From contig NZ_CP108484.1 in NCBI RefSeq assembly GCF_036226505.1, forward strand, positions 7,969,501 through 8,033,500: a DNA stretch of 64,000 nucleotides. Reading direction: 5' to 3'. Origin of the DNA: Kitasatospora sp. NBC_01246. GTDB taxonomy: Bacteria; Actinomycetota; Actinomycetes; Streptomycetales; Streptomycetaceae. Under the pieces are notes generated by a model. The model was not told the origin of the DNA. It made no database searches and worked only from the letters and a program-made list of their open reading frames with translations. The stretch's first letter is position 1; each line of letters starts with the position of its first letter. Shown in pieces: positions 18,273 to 27,784 of the stretch. Position numbers and translations under genes: made by a program.

Positions 18273-19904
18273 ATGGGCGGATGGGAACTGAGGCAGGGCT
18301 GGAGCGCGCAAGGGCGGGACGCCGTGGCTGATCCGGCGGCCCGGGCGGCCGGGGGTGAGACGCCCGAGGAGCGGGCCGCCGTGTGGGCGGCCGTCGCGGC
18401 GGGGGGTGACCAGGTCGGGGTGGACGACCGACTGGCCGATGCCTGGGCGGTCGGGCTGGCCCTCAATCCCGCCACCCCGCCCGAGGTCGTGGTGGGACTG
18501 CTGGCCCGGACGGCGGTGATGCCCTGGCCGGGGCTGCCCGCGGCCGTGGTCGAGGCGGCCGTGGGTCACCCGGACTGGGCCGTGCGGTGTGGCCTTGCGG
18601 AGTACCGGTCCGACCTCACGGGCAGCCAGTGGGCGCGCCTGCTCGACGAGCCGGACGGCCGGCGCCGGTGGCTGCTGACCTGGATGGCGGCGGACCGGCG
18701 GGTCGCGCTACCGGGCGGCGTGCTCCGGCGGCTCACCGCCGACCCGTCGGCGAGGGTCCGGGCCGAGGCGGCCCGCCTCCCCGGGATCGAGGGTCGGACG
18801 GCCGCCGCGCTGGCCGCCGACCCCGAGGCGGCGGTGCGTGCGGTCGCCTGTCGGTACGGCTGGCCGCACCTCGACGGCGCGGCCCGGCGTGCGCTGCTCG
18901 CCGATCCCGTCCGCAAGGTCGGGATGGAGGCCCTGCTGAACCTGCACCGCGAGCACCCGATGCCGCGGTCGGTGTTCGGCGCCGCGAGCCCCGGGGCGTC
19001 CGGGGCGCCCGACGGTTTCGGGGAGCGCGCGGTGGAGTCCTGCCGGCTGGTGCGCGACCTCGCCGAGGAGTTGGTCGGCGACGGTGATCCGGCCCGGCGC
19101 CGTGCGCTCGCCCGCAACCCCTACCTCGACCACGACCTGGTCGACCGGCTCGCCGACGACCCGGACGGGAGTGTCCGCTTCGAGGTGTCGGTCCGGCCCG
19201 AGCTCACCGAGGAGCGGCGCGCACGGGTCCGCATCGACCTCGACGGGGGCATTCACCGCCCGACCCTCGCGTGGGTCACGGCGCTCCACGGTGACCCCGA
19301 CGCGATGCGCCGCCTGGCGGGCTCCTCCCATCCGCTGGTCCGGCGGAGCGTGGCCCGCGCCGGGCACCTGCCACCGGACGTGCTGGCGCTGCTGGCCCGG
19401 GACGAGGACCGGGTCGTGCGGCTGTTCCTCGCCGAGTCCTGCGACGACGCGCCGGCCGAGCTGCTGCTGGACGTGTGGCTGTGGTGGACCGGCAGCCTCA
19501 GCGTGCCCGACCGGCCTCACGGCCACCCGAACTTCCCCCGGGCGGGCCTCCTGCGGTACGCCGACGACCCGAACCCGCGGCTGCGCCGGCTCGCCCCCGA
19601 CGATCCGGAGTCGACGGCCGAGCTGGTCGAGCGGCTCGGTTGGGACACCGCCGAGGAGGTGCGGTGCCGGGTCGCGTCGGACCCGCGGCTCTCCGCGGCG
19701 TCGGCGGTCCGGCTGCTCGACGACCCGGGGTCGGGGGTCCGTCATGCCGCCGCCCGCAATCCCCGGCTGCCCGCCGCCGTCCTGGTCGCCCTGCTGCGCG
19801 AGCCCGACACCGCGGCGGTCGCGGCCGGGAACCCCGGCCTGCCGGTCCAGGTGCTGCGCGCACTGGGCCGGCGGGCCGGGACGCCGGTCCGGCCGGAGGG
19901 CTGA
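18273..19904 (+). CDS. HEAT/leucine-rich-variant-type repeat protein
   Basis: 543 residues built of short helical repeats of the form LAxDPxxxVRxxVA: ADPSARVRAEAARLPGI, ADPEAAVRAVACRYGW, DDPDGSVRFEVSVRPEL, SSHPLVRRSVARAGHL, DDPNPRLRRLAPDDP, DDPGSGVRHAAARNPRL. Such Fe-S-free LRV/HEAT-like arrays are protein-binding scaffolds; many actinomycetes encode one or more. No signal peptide. Two starts are possible: ATG 18273 (GGGAG 3 nt upstream) or GTG 18324 (17 residues shorter, behind AGGGCGGG). It converges on dnaE with 9 bp between stops. Partner unknown. Confidence 0.83.
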   Translation: MGGWELRQGWSAQGRDAVADPAARAAGGETPEERAAVWAAVAAGGDQVGVDDRLADAWAVGLALNPATPPEVVVGLLARTAVMPWPGLPAAVVEAAVGHPDWAVRCGLAEYRSDLTGSQWARLLDEPDGRRRWLLTWMAADRRVALPGGVLRRLTADPSARVRAEAARLPGIEGRTAAALAADPEAAVRAVACRYGWPHLDGAARRALLADPVRKVGMEALLNLHREHPMPRSVFGAASPGASGAPDGFGERAVESCRLVRDLAEELVGDGDPARRRALARNPYLDHDLVDRLADDPDGSVRFEVSVRPELTEERRARVRIDLDGGIHRPTLAWVTALHGDPDAMRRLAGSSHPLVRRSVARAGHLPPDVLALLARDEDRVVRLFLAESCDDAPAELLLDVWLWWTGSLSVPDRPHGHPNFPRAGLLRYADDPNPRLRRLAPDDPESTAELVERLGWDTAEEVRCRVASDPRLSAASAVRLLDDPGSGVRHAAARNPRLPAAVLVALLREPDTAAVAAGNPGLPVQVLRALGRRAGTPVRPEG

Positions 19905-19913
19905 CGCGGCCCG

Positions 19914-22900
19914 CTACAGGGTGCCCGTCCAGGAGTTGGTGCCGAGCAGGGTCTTGATGTCCGAGGCGAGTCCGTTGTCGGGATTCACCAGGAAGCCGAG
20001 TTCGTAGAGGGTGTCCTTGTCCCAGTTGGTGGTCAGCAGCCGGACCGGGACGTCGCCGGGGTGGGCCTGGAGGGCGAGCTTCAGCTCGCCCACCACGGTC
20101 GGGGTGATCTTGCCGAGCGGCGCGGTGATCTGCACCGGCGGCTTGGTGCCGAGTTCGGCGGAGGAGACGTCGAGGGTGGTGATCTCCTGGCCGAAGATGC
20201 TCAGCGAGCCGTCGCGCTCATTGAGCCGGCCCCGGGCCGAGATGACGTTGTCCTCGACCATCTGATCGGCCATCAGGTTGTAGGTGGCGGGGAAGAAGAG
20301 CACCTCGACCGAGCCGTCGCGGTCGGCGAGGGTGATGATGGCCCAGGCGTTGCCCGCCTTGTTGATCCGCCGGTCGACGGCGGTGATCAGGCCGGCGAGG
20401 CGCACCTCGCCCTCGGTGCGGCCGGAGCCGAGGAGTTCGGCGATGGAGGTGTCGCGGTTGCGGGAGAGGATGTGCTCGGCGCCGTCCAGCGGGTGGCTGG
20501 AGACGTACAGGCCGAGCATCTCCCGTTCCAGGCTGAGCAGTTGCCGGCGCGGCCACTCCCGGTCGGTCAGTTCGAAGTCCAGCCCGATGGCCGGTGCGCC
20601 GCCGTCCCCGGTGTCCAGGGCGCCGAACAGGTCGTCCTGGCCGATCGCCTGCTGCTTCTTCAGGCCGGTGACGGCGTCGATCGCGCTCTCGTGGACGGTG
20701 CTGAGCGACAGGCGGGTGTGGCTGAGCGAGTCGAAGGCGCCCGCCTTGATCAGGGAGTCCACGGTGCGCTTGTTGCAGACCACCAGCTCGACCTTGTCCA
20801 GGAAGTCCGCGAAGGAGGCGTACTTGCCCTTCTCCTTGCGGGTCTTGACCAGGGACTCGATGACCGGCACGCCGACGTTGCGGACGGCCTTCAGGCCGAA
20901 CCGGACGTCGCTGCCGACGGCGGTGAAGTCGACTACGGACTCGTTGACGTCGGGGGACAGGATCTTGATGCCCATCTGGCGGCACTCGGCGAGGTAGACC
21001 GCCATCTTGTCCTTGTCGTCCGCCACCGAGGTGAGCAGCGCCGCCATGTACTCGGCGGGGTAGTTGGCCTTGAGGTAGGCCGTCTGGTACGAGACCAGGC
21101 CGTAGGCGGCGGAGTGCGATTTGTTGAAGGCGTAGCCGGCGAACGGGACCAGCACGTCCCAGACCGCCTGGATGGCCTCGTCGGAGTAGCCGCGCTCCTT
21201 GCAGCCCGCGTGGAAGGGGACGAACTCCTTCTCCAGCACCTCCTTCTTCTTCTTGCCCATCGCGCGGCGGAGCAGGTCGGCCTGGCCGAGGCTGTAGCCG
21301 GCCAGCACCTGCGCGGCTCGCTGCACCTGCTCCTGGTAGACGATCAGACCGTAGGTGGGGCCGAGGACCTCGCTGAGCGGGGCCTCCAGCTCGGGGTGGA
21401 TCGGGATGATCTCCTGCTGGCCGTTCTTGCGCAGCGCGTAGTTGGTGTGCGAGTTCATGCCCATCGGGCCCGGCCGGTACAGCGCCGAGACGGCGGAGAT
21501 GTCGGCGAACTCGGTGGGCTTCATCAGCTTGAGCAGGGCGCGCATGGGGCCGCCGTCGAGCTGGAACACGCCCAGGGTGTCGCCGCGGGCGAGCAGTTGG
21601 TAGGTGGTGGGGTCGTCGAGCGCGATCTTCTCGATGTCGACGTCGATGCCCCGGTTGGCCTTGACGATCTTGATGCAGTGATCGATGATGCCCAGGTTCC
21701 GCAGACCCAGGAAGTCCATCTTGATCAGGCCCATGGCTTCGCACGACGGGTAGTCGAAGCCGGTGATGATCACGCCGTCCTTGTCCCGCATGTGCAGCGG
21801 GATCAGGTCGAGCAGCGGGGTCGAGGAGAGGATGACGGCGGCGGCGTGCACACCGGTGCCGCGGATCAGGCCCTCGATGCCCAGGCCGGTGTCGATGATC
21901 TTCTTGACGTCGGGCTCGTTCGCGTACAGCGAGCGGATCTCGGTGCCCTCGTTGTACCGCGGGTGCTTCTCGTTGAAGAGGTCCGCGAGCGGGACGCCCT
22001 TGCCCATGACGTCCGGCGGCATCGCCTTGGTGATCCGGTCGCCCATCGCGAACGGGTAGCCGAGGATGCGGTTGGCGTCCTTGACGGCGGCCTTGGCCTT
22101 GATCGTGCCGAAGGTGTTGACCTGCGCGGTGTAGGCGGAGCCGTACTTCTCGGTGACGTAGCGCACCATCTGGTCGCGCTGGCGGTCGTCGAAGTCGATG
22201 TCGACGTCCGGGGGGTTGATGCGCTCGGGGTTCAGGAACCGCTCGAACAGCAGGTCGTGCTCCAGCGGGTCCAGCTCGGTGATCCGGGTGAGGTAGGAGA
22301 CCATCGAGCCGGCCGCCGAGCCTCGGCCCGGGCCGACCGGGATGCCGTTGTCGCGGGCGTACTGGCAGATGTCGGCGACCACGAGGAAGTAGGCGTCGAA
22401 CCCCATCGGGGAGATGACGCCCATCTCCAGCTCGATCCGGTCCAGGACCTCCTGGCTCGGGTTGTCCCCGTAGCGGACCTTCAGCCCGGCGTCGATCTTC
22501 TTGCGCAGGAACGACGCCTGGGTCTCGCCCTCGGGGACGTCGAACTGCGGCATCCGGTCGACGTAGGTGAAGACGTCCTCGTACGACTCGACCCGCTCGG
22601 CGATCGCCAGCGTGTTGTCGCAGGCCTCCGGGAGCTCGCGGAACAGCTCGCGCATCTCGTCGGCGGTCTTGATGTAGTAGCCGGTGCCCTGGAACTTGAA
22701 CCGGTTCGGGTCGTCCTTGTTCTTGCCCACGCCGACGCAGAGCAGGCTGTCGTGCGCGTCCGCCTGGTCGGCGGTGACGTAGTGCGAGTCGTTGGTCGCC
22801 AGCAGCGGGATGTTCAGCTGCTTGGCCAGGCGCAGCAGGTCCTGGCGGACGTCCTGCTCGATGGACAGGCCGTGGTCCATCAGCTCCAGGAAGTAGTTCT

Positions 22901-23471
22901 CCTTGCCGAAGATGTCCTGGTAGGCGCCGGCCGCCTTGACCGCCTCGTCGTACTGCCCGAGCCGCAGCCGGGTCTGCACCTCGCCCGAGGGGCAGCCGGT
23001 GGTGGCGATGATGCCGGTCGCGTTGGCCGCGATCAGCTCGCGGTCCATGCGGGGCTTCATGTAGTAGCCCTCCATCGACGCGAGCGAGGAGAGCTTGAAG
23101 AGGTTCCGCAGACCGGTCGCGTTCTGCGCCCACATGGTCATGTGGGTGTAGCGGCCGCCGCCCGAGACGTCCTTGCCGCCCTCGCCGTCGGAGCTCGCCG
23201 GGCGCTGGCCGCCGGGGGACCAGAACACCTGCTTCTTCAGGAAGCGCGAGGCCGGGGCGACGTAGGCCTCGATGCCGATGATCGGCTTCACGCCGGTCTT
23301 GGCGGCGGCGTGGAAGAACTCGTACGCGCCGAACATGTTGCCGTGGTCGCTCATCGCGATGGCCGGCATGCCCTGCCGCTCGGCCTCCGCGAAGAGCTTC
23401 CCGTTCTTCGCCGCTCCGTCCAGCATCGAGTACTCGGTGTGGACGTGCAGGTGTGCGAACGTGTCGGACAC
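19914..23471 (-). CDS. dnaE: DNA polymerase III subunit alpha
   Basis: 1185 residues, the usual length for replicative DnaE. The N-terminal PHP domain begins HLHVHTEYSMLDG; the polymerase palm carries PDVDIDFDD at about residue 422 with the catalytic aspartates; GPGRGSAAGS, RPGPMGMNSH and GYAFNKSHSAAYG are conserved blocks of the fingers and tandem-HhH region; the C terminus has an OB fold (VRLAGLITAVDRRINKAGNAWAIITLADRDGSVEVLFFP). It is the catalytic subunit of the chromosomal replicase. The GTG at 23471 (VSDTFAHLHVH) is chosen because GGAG lies 9 nt upstream and DnaE normally begins a few residues before the first His motif. Confidence 0.98.
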   Translation of the reverse strand: MSDTFAHLHVHTEYSMLDGAAKNGKLFAEAERQGMPAIAMSDHGNMFGAYEFFHAAAKTGVKPIIGIEAYVAPASRFLKKQVFWSPGGQRPASSDGEGGKDVSGGGRYTHMTMWAQNATGLRNLFKLSSLASMEGYYMKPRMDRELIAANATGIIATTGCPSGEVQTRLRLGQYDEAVKAAGAYQDIFGKENYFLELMDHGLSIEQDVRQDLLRLAKQLNIPLLATNDSHYVTADQADAHDSLLCVGVGKNKDDPNRFKFQGTGYYIKTADEMRELFRELPEACDNTLAIAERVESYEDVFTYVDRMPQFDVPEGETQASFLRKKIDAGLKVRYGDNPSQEVLDRIELEMGVISPMGFDAYFLVVADICQYARDNGIPVGPGRGSAAGSMVSYLTRITELDPLEHDLLFERFLNPERINPPDVDIDFDDRQRDQMVRYVTEKYGSAYTAQVNTFGTIKAKAAVKDANRILGYPFAMGDRITKAMPPDVMGKGVPLADLFNEKHPRYNEGTEIRSLYANEPDVKKIIDTGLGIEGLIRGTGVHAAAVILSSTPLLDLIPLHMRDKDGVIITGFDYPSCEAMGLIKMDFLGLRNLGIIDHCIKIVKANRGIDVDIEKIALDDPTTYQLLARGDTLGVFQLDGGPMRALLKLMKPTEFADISAVSALYRPGPMGMNSHTNYALRKNGQQEIIPIHPELEAPLSEVLGPTYGLIVYQEQVQRAAQVLAGYSLGQADLLRRAMGKKKKEVLEKEFVPFHAGCKERGYSDEAIQAVWDVLVPFAGYAFNKSHSAAYGLVSYQTAYLKANYPAEYMAALLTSVADDKDKMAVYLAECRQMGIKILSPDVNESVVDFTAVGSDVRFGLKAVRNVGVPVIESLVKTRKEKGKYASFADFLDKVELVVCNKRTVDSLIKAGAFDSLSHTRLSLSTVHESAIDAVTGLKKQQAIGQDDLFGALDTGDGGAPAIGLDFELTDREWPRRQLLSLEREMLGLYVSSHPLDGAEHILSRNRDTSIAELLGSGRTEGEVRLAGLITAVDRRINKAGNAWAIITLADRDGSVEVLFFPATYNLMADQMVEDNVISARGRLNERDGSLSIFGQEITTLDVSSAELGTKPPVQITAPLGKITPTVVGELKLALQAHPGDVPVRLLTTNWDKDTLYELGFLVNPDNGLASDIKTLLGTNSWTGTL

Positions 23472-23851
23472 GGCGGTGGGCTCCTTGTCGGTGCGGCGCG
23501 GTGCTGCGCGCTTCGGTGCGTGCGGTGCGCTTCGCTGCGGGGCGCGAGGCGGTACGGGTGGGGCTCCGGCGGGCGCGGGCGGGGCGCGGTGCACGGGGCC
23601 GGTGGGGCTGGCGGTCCGGGGGCGTAAGCCGTCCAGGCTAGCGGGTCCCGGGCCCGGACTCGCGATCGCGGCGGCCGGTCCCGCCCGGGCGGCGTGTCGC
23701 GGGCGCGGTGCTTGACAGCGCCCTCGGCGGCGCACTGCCGACGGGGGCGGTCGGGTTCGACCCGGCGATGGGAGTGGATCTTGGACGGCTAGGCTGCTGC
23801 CCCGTCACGTCCTCGTGGAGGGCGCTTCGGAACGAGGGCGGGAGCCAGCTC
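23472..23851. other. Divergent promoter region of dnaE and the membrane hydrolase gene
   Basis: 380 bp, no gene. Candidate -10 hexamers are TAGCCT on the minus strand (23635-23640) and TAGGCT on the plus strand (23790-23795); no convincing -35 partners or palindromes were seen. Confidence 0.4.
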
Positions 23852-24646
23852 ATGATGGGACCGGCGCATGCGCTGTCGGGTGCGGCAGCGTGGCTGGGGG
23901 CGGGGGCGATCGCCGCGGGGCTGGGCGAGCCGATGCCCTGGCCGGTGCTGCTGGCGGGAACGCTGATCTGTGCGGGGGCCGCGCTGGCGCCGGATCTGGA
24001 CCACAAGGCGGCGACGATATCCCGGGCGTTCGGGCCGGTGTCCCGGACGCTCTGCGAGGTGATCGACAAGCTCTCGTACGCGGCCTACCGGTCGACCCGG
24101 AAGAAGGGCGACCCGCGCCGCTCGGGCGGGCACCGGACGCTGACCCACACCTGGCTGTGGGCGGTGCTGTGCGGCGCCGGCGCGGCCGCGGTGGCGGTCT
24201 ACGGCGGCCGCTGGGGCGTGCTGGCGGTGCTCTTCGTGCACATGGTGCTGGCGATCGAGGGGCTGCTCTGGCGCCACGCCCGGGTCTCCAGCGACGTGCT
24301 GGTCTGGCTGCTCGGGGCGACCAGCGCCTGGGTCCTGGCGGACGTCCTGGACAAGCCGGGGAACGGCTCGCAGTGGCTGTTCGACCAGCCCGGGCAGCAG
24401 TACCTGTGGATCGGCCTGCCGATCGCGCTCGGCTCGCTGGTGCACTGCCTCGGGGACGCGCTGACGGTCTCGGGCTGCCCGGTGTTCTGGCCGATCCCGA
24501 TCGGGCGCAAGCGCTGGTACCCGGTGGGGCCGCCGAAGGGCATGCGGTTCCGGGCGGGCAGCTGGGTCGAGCTCAAGGTGCTCACGCCGGTGTTCATGGG
24601 CCTCGGCGGGGTCTGCGCGCTGGGGGCGCTCGGCTTCTTCGGCTGA
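23852..24646 (+). CDS. Membrane-bound metal-dependent hydrolase (YdjM-like)
   Basis: 264 residues. It opens MMGPAHALSGAA, has APDLDHKAATISR after the first membrane segment and HRTLTHTW a little later, with further hydrophobic helices and a late His-Asp (LVHCLGDALT). Conserved His and Asp residues in these blocks are typical of the predicted metal-dependent hydrolase family whose E. coli member YdjM is LexA-controlled. Four to five membrane segments are likely. GGGAG lies about 8 nt before ATG 23852. Divergent from dnaE; I saw no clear SOS box. Confidence 0.88.
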   Translation: MMGPAHALSGAAAWLGAGAIAAGLGEPMPWPVLLAGTLICAGAALAPDLDHKAATISRAFGPVSRTLCEVIDKLSYAAYRSTRKKGDPRRSGGHRTLTHTWLWAVLCGAGAAAVAVYGGRWGVLAVLFVHMVLAIEGLLWRHARVSSDVLVWLLGATSAWVLADVLDKPGNGSQWLFDQPGQQYLWIGLPIALGSLVHCLGDALTVSGCPVFWPIPIGRKRWYPVGPPKGMRFRAGSWVELKVLTPVFMGLGGVCALGALGFFG

Positions 24647-24691
24647 GCCGTGCGGCCAAGGGTGCCCCAGACGTCCCGGGGTGCCCGGCCG

Positions 24692-26053
24692 TCAGCCGGG
24701 GCGGACGTCGCCGTGCGCCGGCCACCGGCGGTGGTACTGGTCGATGACGAAGCGGTGCCCGTGCCGCCAGCCGCCGGCGGCCGGGTGGGCGTCGCCGAGG
24801 TGGGGGTGGTCCGGCGGCAGGTCGGCGTGGACGTGGTCCAGCTCGGCGGCCTCCCGGGCGGGCCAGAGGGCGGTGGCGGCGGCCGCCGAGGCGAGCGCGA
24901 CGGCGCCGAGGGCGGCGGCGGTGGCCGGGAGCCCCGCTCCGGCGGCCAGCCAGCCGGCCAGCGGGTAGGTCAGCAGCCAGCAGGAGTGGGAGAGCGAGAA
25001 CTGCGCGGCGAAGGCGGCCGGCAGGTCGGCGTCGGCCGCGGAGCGGCGCAGCACCCGGCCGCCGGGGGTGAGGACCGCCGAGCAGGCCGCGCCGATCGCC
25101 GCCCAGGCGGTCAGCACGGCGCCCCAGGACCACGCGCTCGGGGCGGTGGCGGTGACGGCGGCGACGCCCGCCAGGACCACCGGCAGGGCGAAGGCGGCCG
25201 GCAGCATGACCGCCCGGTCGCCGATCCGCCCGAGCACGCGCGGCAGCAGCAGCGCGGCCAGGACGGAGCCCGCGCCGTACGCGCCGAGCGCGAGCGAGAG
25301 GGCGCCGGCCGGCCGGTGGAAGTGCTCGCGGACCAGGACGACGGTGTTGACGAAGACGATGGCGCCCGCGGCGGCGACGCCGAGGTCCAGGGCGAGCAGG
25401 GCCCGCAGCCGGGGAGTGGCCCAGAACAGCCGGGTGCCGAAGGCGGCCTTGGCGTAGACGCCTCCGGCGCGCTCGACGGGCGCCGGTTTGGGCAGGACGG
25501 CGGAGACCACCAGGGCCGCCGAGGCGAGGAAGCCGGCGGCGGTGCCCGCGAACAGCCAGCCGCTGGAGAGCAGGGCCAGCAGCCCGGCGGCGAGGGCCGG
25601 GCTGAACAGGCTCTCCAGGTCGTAGGCCAGCCGGGACAGCGACAGGGCCCGGGTGTAGTCGCGCTCGGCGGGCAGCACCTCCGGCAGGGTGGCCTGGAAG
25701 GTCGGCGTGAACGCGGCGGAGGCGGCCTGGAGGAGGAAGATCAGGGCGTAGACCTGCCAGACCTGGGTGACGAACGGCAGGGTGAGCGCGACGGCGGCCC
25801 GGGTGAGGTCCATGGCCACCATCAGGGCCCGGCGCGGGATCCGGTCCGCCAGCGCGCCGGCGAGCGGGGCGATGGTGACGTACGCCACCATCTTGATCGC
25901 CAGTGCGGTGCCGAGGACGGCCGAGGCGTGGTCGCCGGCGATGTCGTAGGCCAGCAGACTCAGCGCCACGGTGGCCAGACCGGTGCCGACCAGGGCGACG
26001 AGCTGGGCCGTGAACAGGCGGCGGTAGGTGCGGTTGCGCAGGATGGCCGGCAT
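24692..26053 (-). CDS. MFS transporter with His-rich C-terminal tail
   Basis: 453 residues with about 12 hydrophobic segments and the MFS loop GALADRIPRRALMVAMDLTRA between helices 2 and 3. The last ~45 residues are cytoplasmic and His/Asp-rich (LDHVHADLPPDHPHLGDAHP, then GHRFVIDQYHRRWP), a tail I associate with actinobacterial exporters that are usually paired with an ArsR-type regulator; no such regulator is adjacent here. Substrate unknown (drug or metal). A 9-bp inverted repeat 54 bp upstream of the ATG (26107-26132) is a likely repressor site. Confidence 0.9.
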   Translation of the reverse strand: MPAILRNRTYRRLFTAQLVALVGTGLATVALSLLAYDIAGDHASAVLGTALAIKMVAYVTIAPLAGALADRIPRRALMVAMDLTRAAVALTLPFVTQVWQVYALIFLLQAASAAFTPTFQATLPEVLPAERDYTRALSLSRLAYDLESLFSPALAAGLLALLSSGWLFAGTAAGFLASAALVVSAVLPKPAPVERAGGVYAKAAFGTRLFWATPRLRALLALDLGVAAAGAIVFVNTVVLVREHFHRPAGALSLALGAYGAGSVLAALLLPRVLGRIGDRAVMLPAAFALPVVLAGVAAVTATAPSAWSWGAVLTAWAAIGAACSAVLTPGGRVLRRSAADADLPAAFAAQFSLSHSCWLLTYPLAGWLAAGAGLPATAAALGAVALASAAAATALWPAREAAELDHVHADLPPDHPHLGDAHPAAGGWRHGHRFVIDQYHRRWPAHGDVRPG

Positions 26054-26106
26054 GCGGTGGTCCCGTCCCCGGTCGGCGTTGTGCGGGTACGCCCACCATC
26101 GTAACC

Positions 26107-26132
26107 AACATGTGCGTACCTGTGCACATGTT
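26107..26132 (-). promoter_or_regulatory. Candidate operator of the MFS transporter gene
   Basis: AACATGTGC (26107-26115) and GCACATGTT (26124-26132) form a perfect 9-bp inverted repeat with an 8-bp spacer. It lies in AT-richer DNA 54 bp upstream of the MFS start. This layout fits an ArsR- or TetR-type dimer site. Confidence 0.55.
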
Positions 26133-26246
26133 TCCGGCGGCGGGGGCCGTGCCGGCGGCGGTGACGGCCGCGGCGACGGCGGGGTTGGCCCAACGCGGCG
26201 GCGACCGCACAGGTGGCGGCCCTTACGGCACTCTGATTTGCCAACC

Positions 26247-26264
26247 CTTTACACTCCTGTAGAG
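26247..26264 (+). promoter_or_regulatory. TACA-N4-TGTA-type site upstream of the CNNM/CBS operon
   Basis: CTTTACACTCCTGTAGAG matches the perfect palindrome at 36010-36027 in 14 of 18 positions, including both outer half-sites. It lies 153 bp before the GTG at 26417, in AT-richer DNA downstream of a TTGCCA that might serve as a -35. Confidence 0.45.
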
Positions 26265-26416
26265 CTGGTGACCCGTTCCCCCGGACCGGGCCGCCCGCCG
26301 ACCGGCCACCCTCGTCGCAGTGAAGGAGTCGCGGACCCCGCGATGGACGAACCTCCCAGTTCTCACCGTGCTGTTCCCGTCAAGACGTGTTCGACCAACG
26401 GGGCGGGGGTGGCACG

Positions 26417-27784
26417 GTGACCGACGTCCTGCTGCTGCTCCTCGCCCTGGTGCTCACCGCCGCCTGCGCGGTCTTCGTCGCCGCGGAGTTCTCCCTGACC
26501 ACCGTCGAGCGGGGCGCCCTCGAACGCGCCGCCGACGCCGGCGAGCGCGGCGCCCCCGTCGCGCTCAAGGCGGCCCGGCGCCTCACCTTCCAGCTCTCCG
26601 GCGCCCAGCTGGGCATCACCATCACCAGCCTGGTGATCGGCATGGTCGCCCAGCCGGCCGTGGCGGGGCTGCTGCGCGCACCGCTGGAGGCCCTGGGCCT
26701 GCCGAGCGGCGCGGTCAACACCGTCGGGATCCTGCTCGGGGTCCTGCTCTCCACCGTCGTGCTGATGGTCGCCGGCGAGCTCGTGCCCAAGAACTGGGCC
26801 ATCTCGCGCCCGCTCGCCGTCGCGAAGGTGGTGGCCGGACCGCAGTACTACTTCTCGGCCGCCTTCTCGCCGCTGATCGGGCACCTCAACAACACCGCGA
26901 ACCGGGTGGTGCGGCGCCTGGGCCTGGAGCCCGCCGAGCACCTCGCCTCCGCCCGGACGCCGCAGGAACTGGTCGCCCTCGCCCGGCACTCCGCGCGGGC
27001 CGGCGCGATAGAGCCCGACACCGCCGAACTCTTCGTCCGCTCGCTCAACCTGCGCGAGCTGACGGCGGAGAACGTGATGACCCCCCGGGTCGACGTCCGG
27101 GCCCTGGAGGAGCACGCCACGGCAGCCGACGTCGCCAACCTCACCCGGGCCACCGGGCTGTCCCGGTTCCCGGTCTACCGCGGCAACCTCGACCAGGTCG
27201 TCGGCGCCGTCCACATCAAGGACGCGCTCACCGTCCCCGCCGACCGGCGCCACCTGCACCCGGTGGCGAACCTGGTGACCGAGCCGCTGCTGGTGCCCGA
27301 GACGCTCACCGTCGACCGCCTGCTGGACCTGCTCCGCGGCGAGGAGACCATGGCGGTGGTGATCGACGAGTACGGCGGCACCGCCGGCATCGCCACCCTG
27401 GAGGACATCGTCGAGGAGGTCGTCGGCGAGGTCGTCGACGAGCACGACCCGGCCGAACTGCCCGACCTCATCGACCTCGGCGAGGGCCAGGACGGCCGCC
27501 ACCGCTGGGACGCCGACGGCATCACCCGCACCGACCAGCTCGACACCGTCGGACTGCCCGACACCGAGGGGCCGTACGAGACCCTCGCCGGACTGATCGC
27601 CGACCACCTCGGCCGGATCCCCGTGCCCGGCGACGTCGTCGAGACCCACGGCTGGACCCTGCACGTCACGGCCGTCGCGCACCACGTCGCCGAACGCGTC
27701 CGGATCAGCGGCCCGGCACCCGACGCCGACCCGGACACCGGTGCCCCCGACAGCGCCGGACGCCGCCCGGAGGAGAACCGATGA
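26417..27784 (+). CDS. CNNM/CBS membrane protein (hemolysin C-type), first copy
   Basis: 455 residues: an N-terminal DUF21/CNNM membrane domain (LTAACAVFVAAEFSLTTVERG; GAQLGITITSLVIGMVAQPAV; MVAGELVPKNWAI), then a CBS pair (NVMTPRVDVRALEE; GLSRFPVYRGNLDQVVGAVHIKDAL; VIDEYGGTAGIATLEDIVEEVVGE) and a C-terminal CorC/HlyC-like domain (HRWDADGITRTDQL). The family (YfjD/YtfL/CorB-like) is linked to Mg2+/Co2+ efflux or membrane metal homeostasis; the name hemolysin is historical. GTG 26417 is chosen over an upstream in-frame GTG because the TM helix then begins at once. The stop overlaps the next ATG (ATGA). Confidence 0.93.
   Translation: MTDVLLLLLALVLTAACAVFVAAEFSLTTVERGALERAADAGERGAPVALKAARRLTFQLSGAQLGITITSLVIGMVAQPAVAGLLRAPLEALGLPSGAVNTVGILLGVLLSTVVLMVAGELVPKNWAISRPLAVAKVVAGPQYYFSAAFSPLIGHLNNTANRVVRRLGLEPAEHLASARTPQELVALARHSARAGAIEPDTAELFVRSLNLRELTAENVMTPRVDVRALEEHATAADVANLTRATGLSRFPVYRGNLDQVVGAVHIKDALTVPADRRHLHPVANLVTEPLLVPETLTVDRLLDLLRGEETMAVVIDEYGGTAGIATLEDIVEEVVGEVVDEHDPAELPDLIDLGEGQDGRHRWDADGITRTDQLDTVGLPDTEGPYETLAGLIADHLGRIPVPGDVVETHGWTLHVTAVAHHVAERVRISGPAPDADPDTGAPDSAGRRPEENR

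Noticed and set aside
18324-18326. GTG start for the repeat-protein gene at 18324 as first choice
   Set aside because: Plausible, but the ATG at 18273 has GGGAG upstream and keeps helical sequence; kept as the alternative.
20061-23627. Very long open frames antisense to dnaE (for example about 1190 codons on the plus strand)
   Set aside because: In DNA this GC-rich, the frame opposite a real gene stays open by chance. They encode Val/Gly/Arg-rich sequence with no domains, while the dnaE frame has every expected motif.
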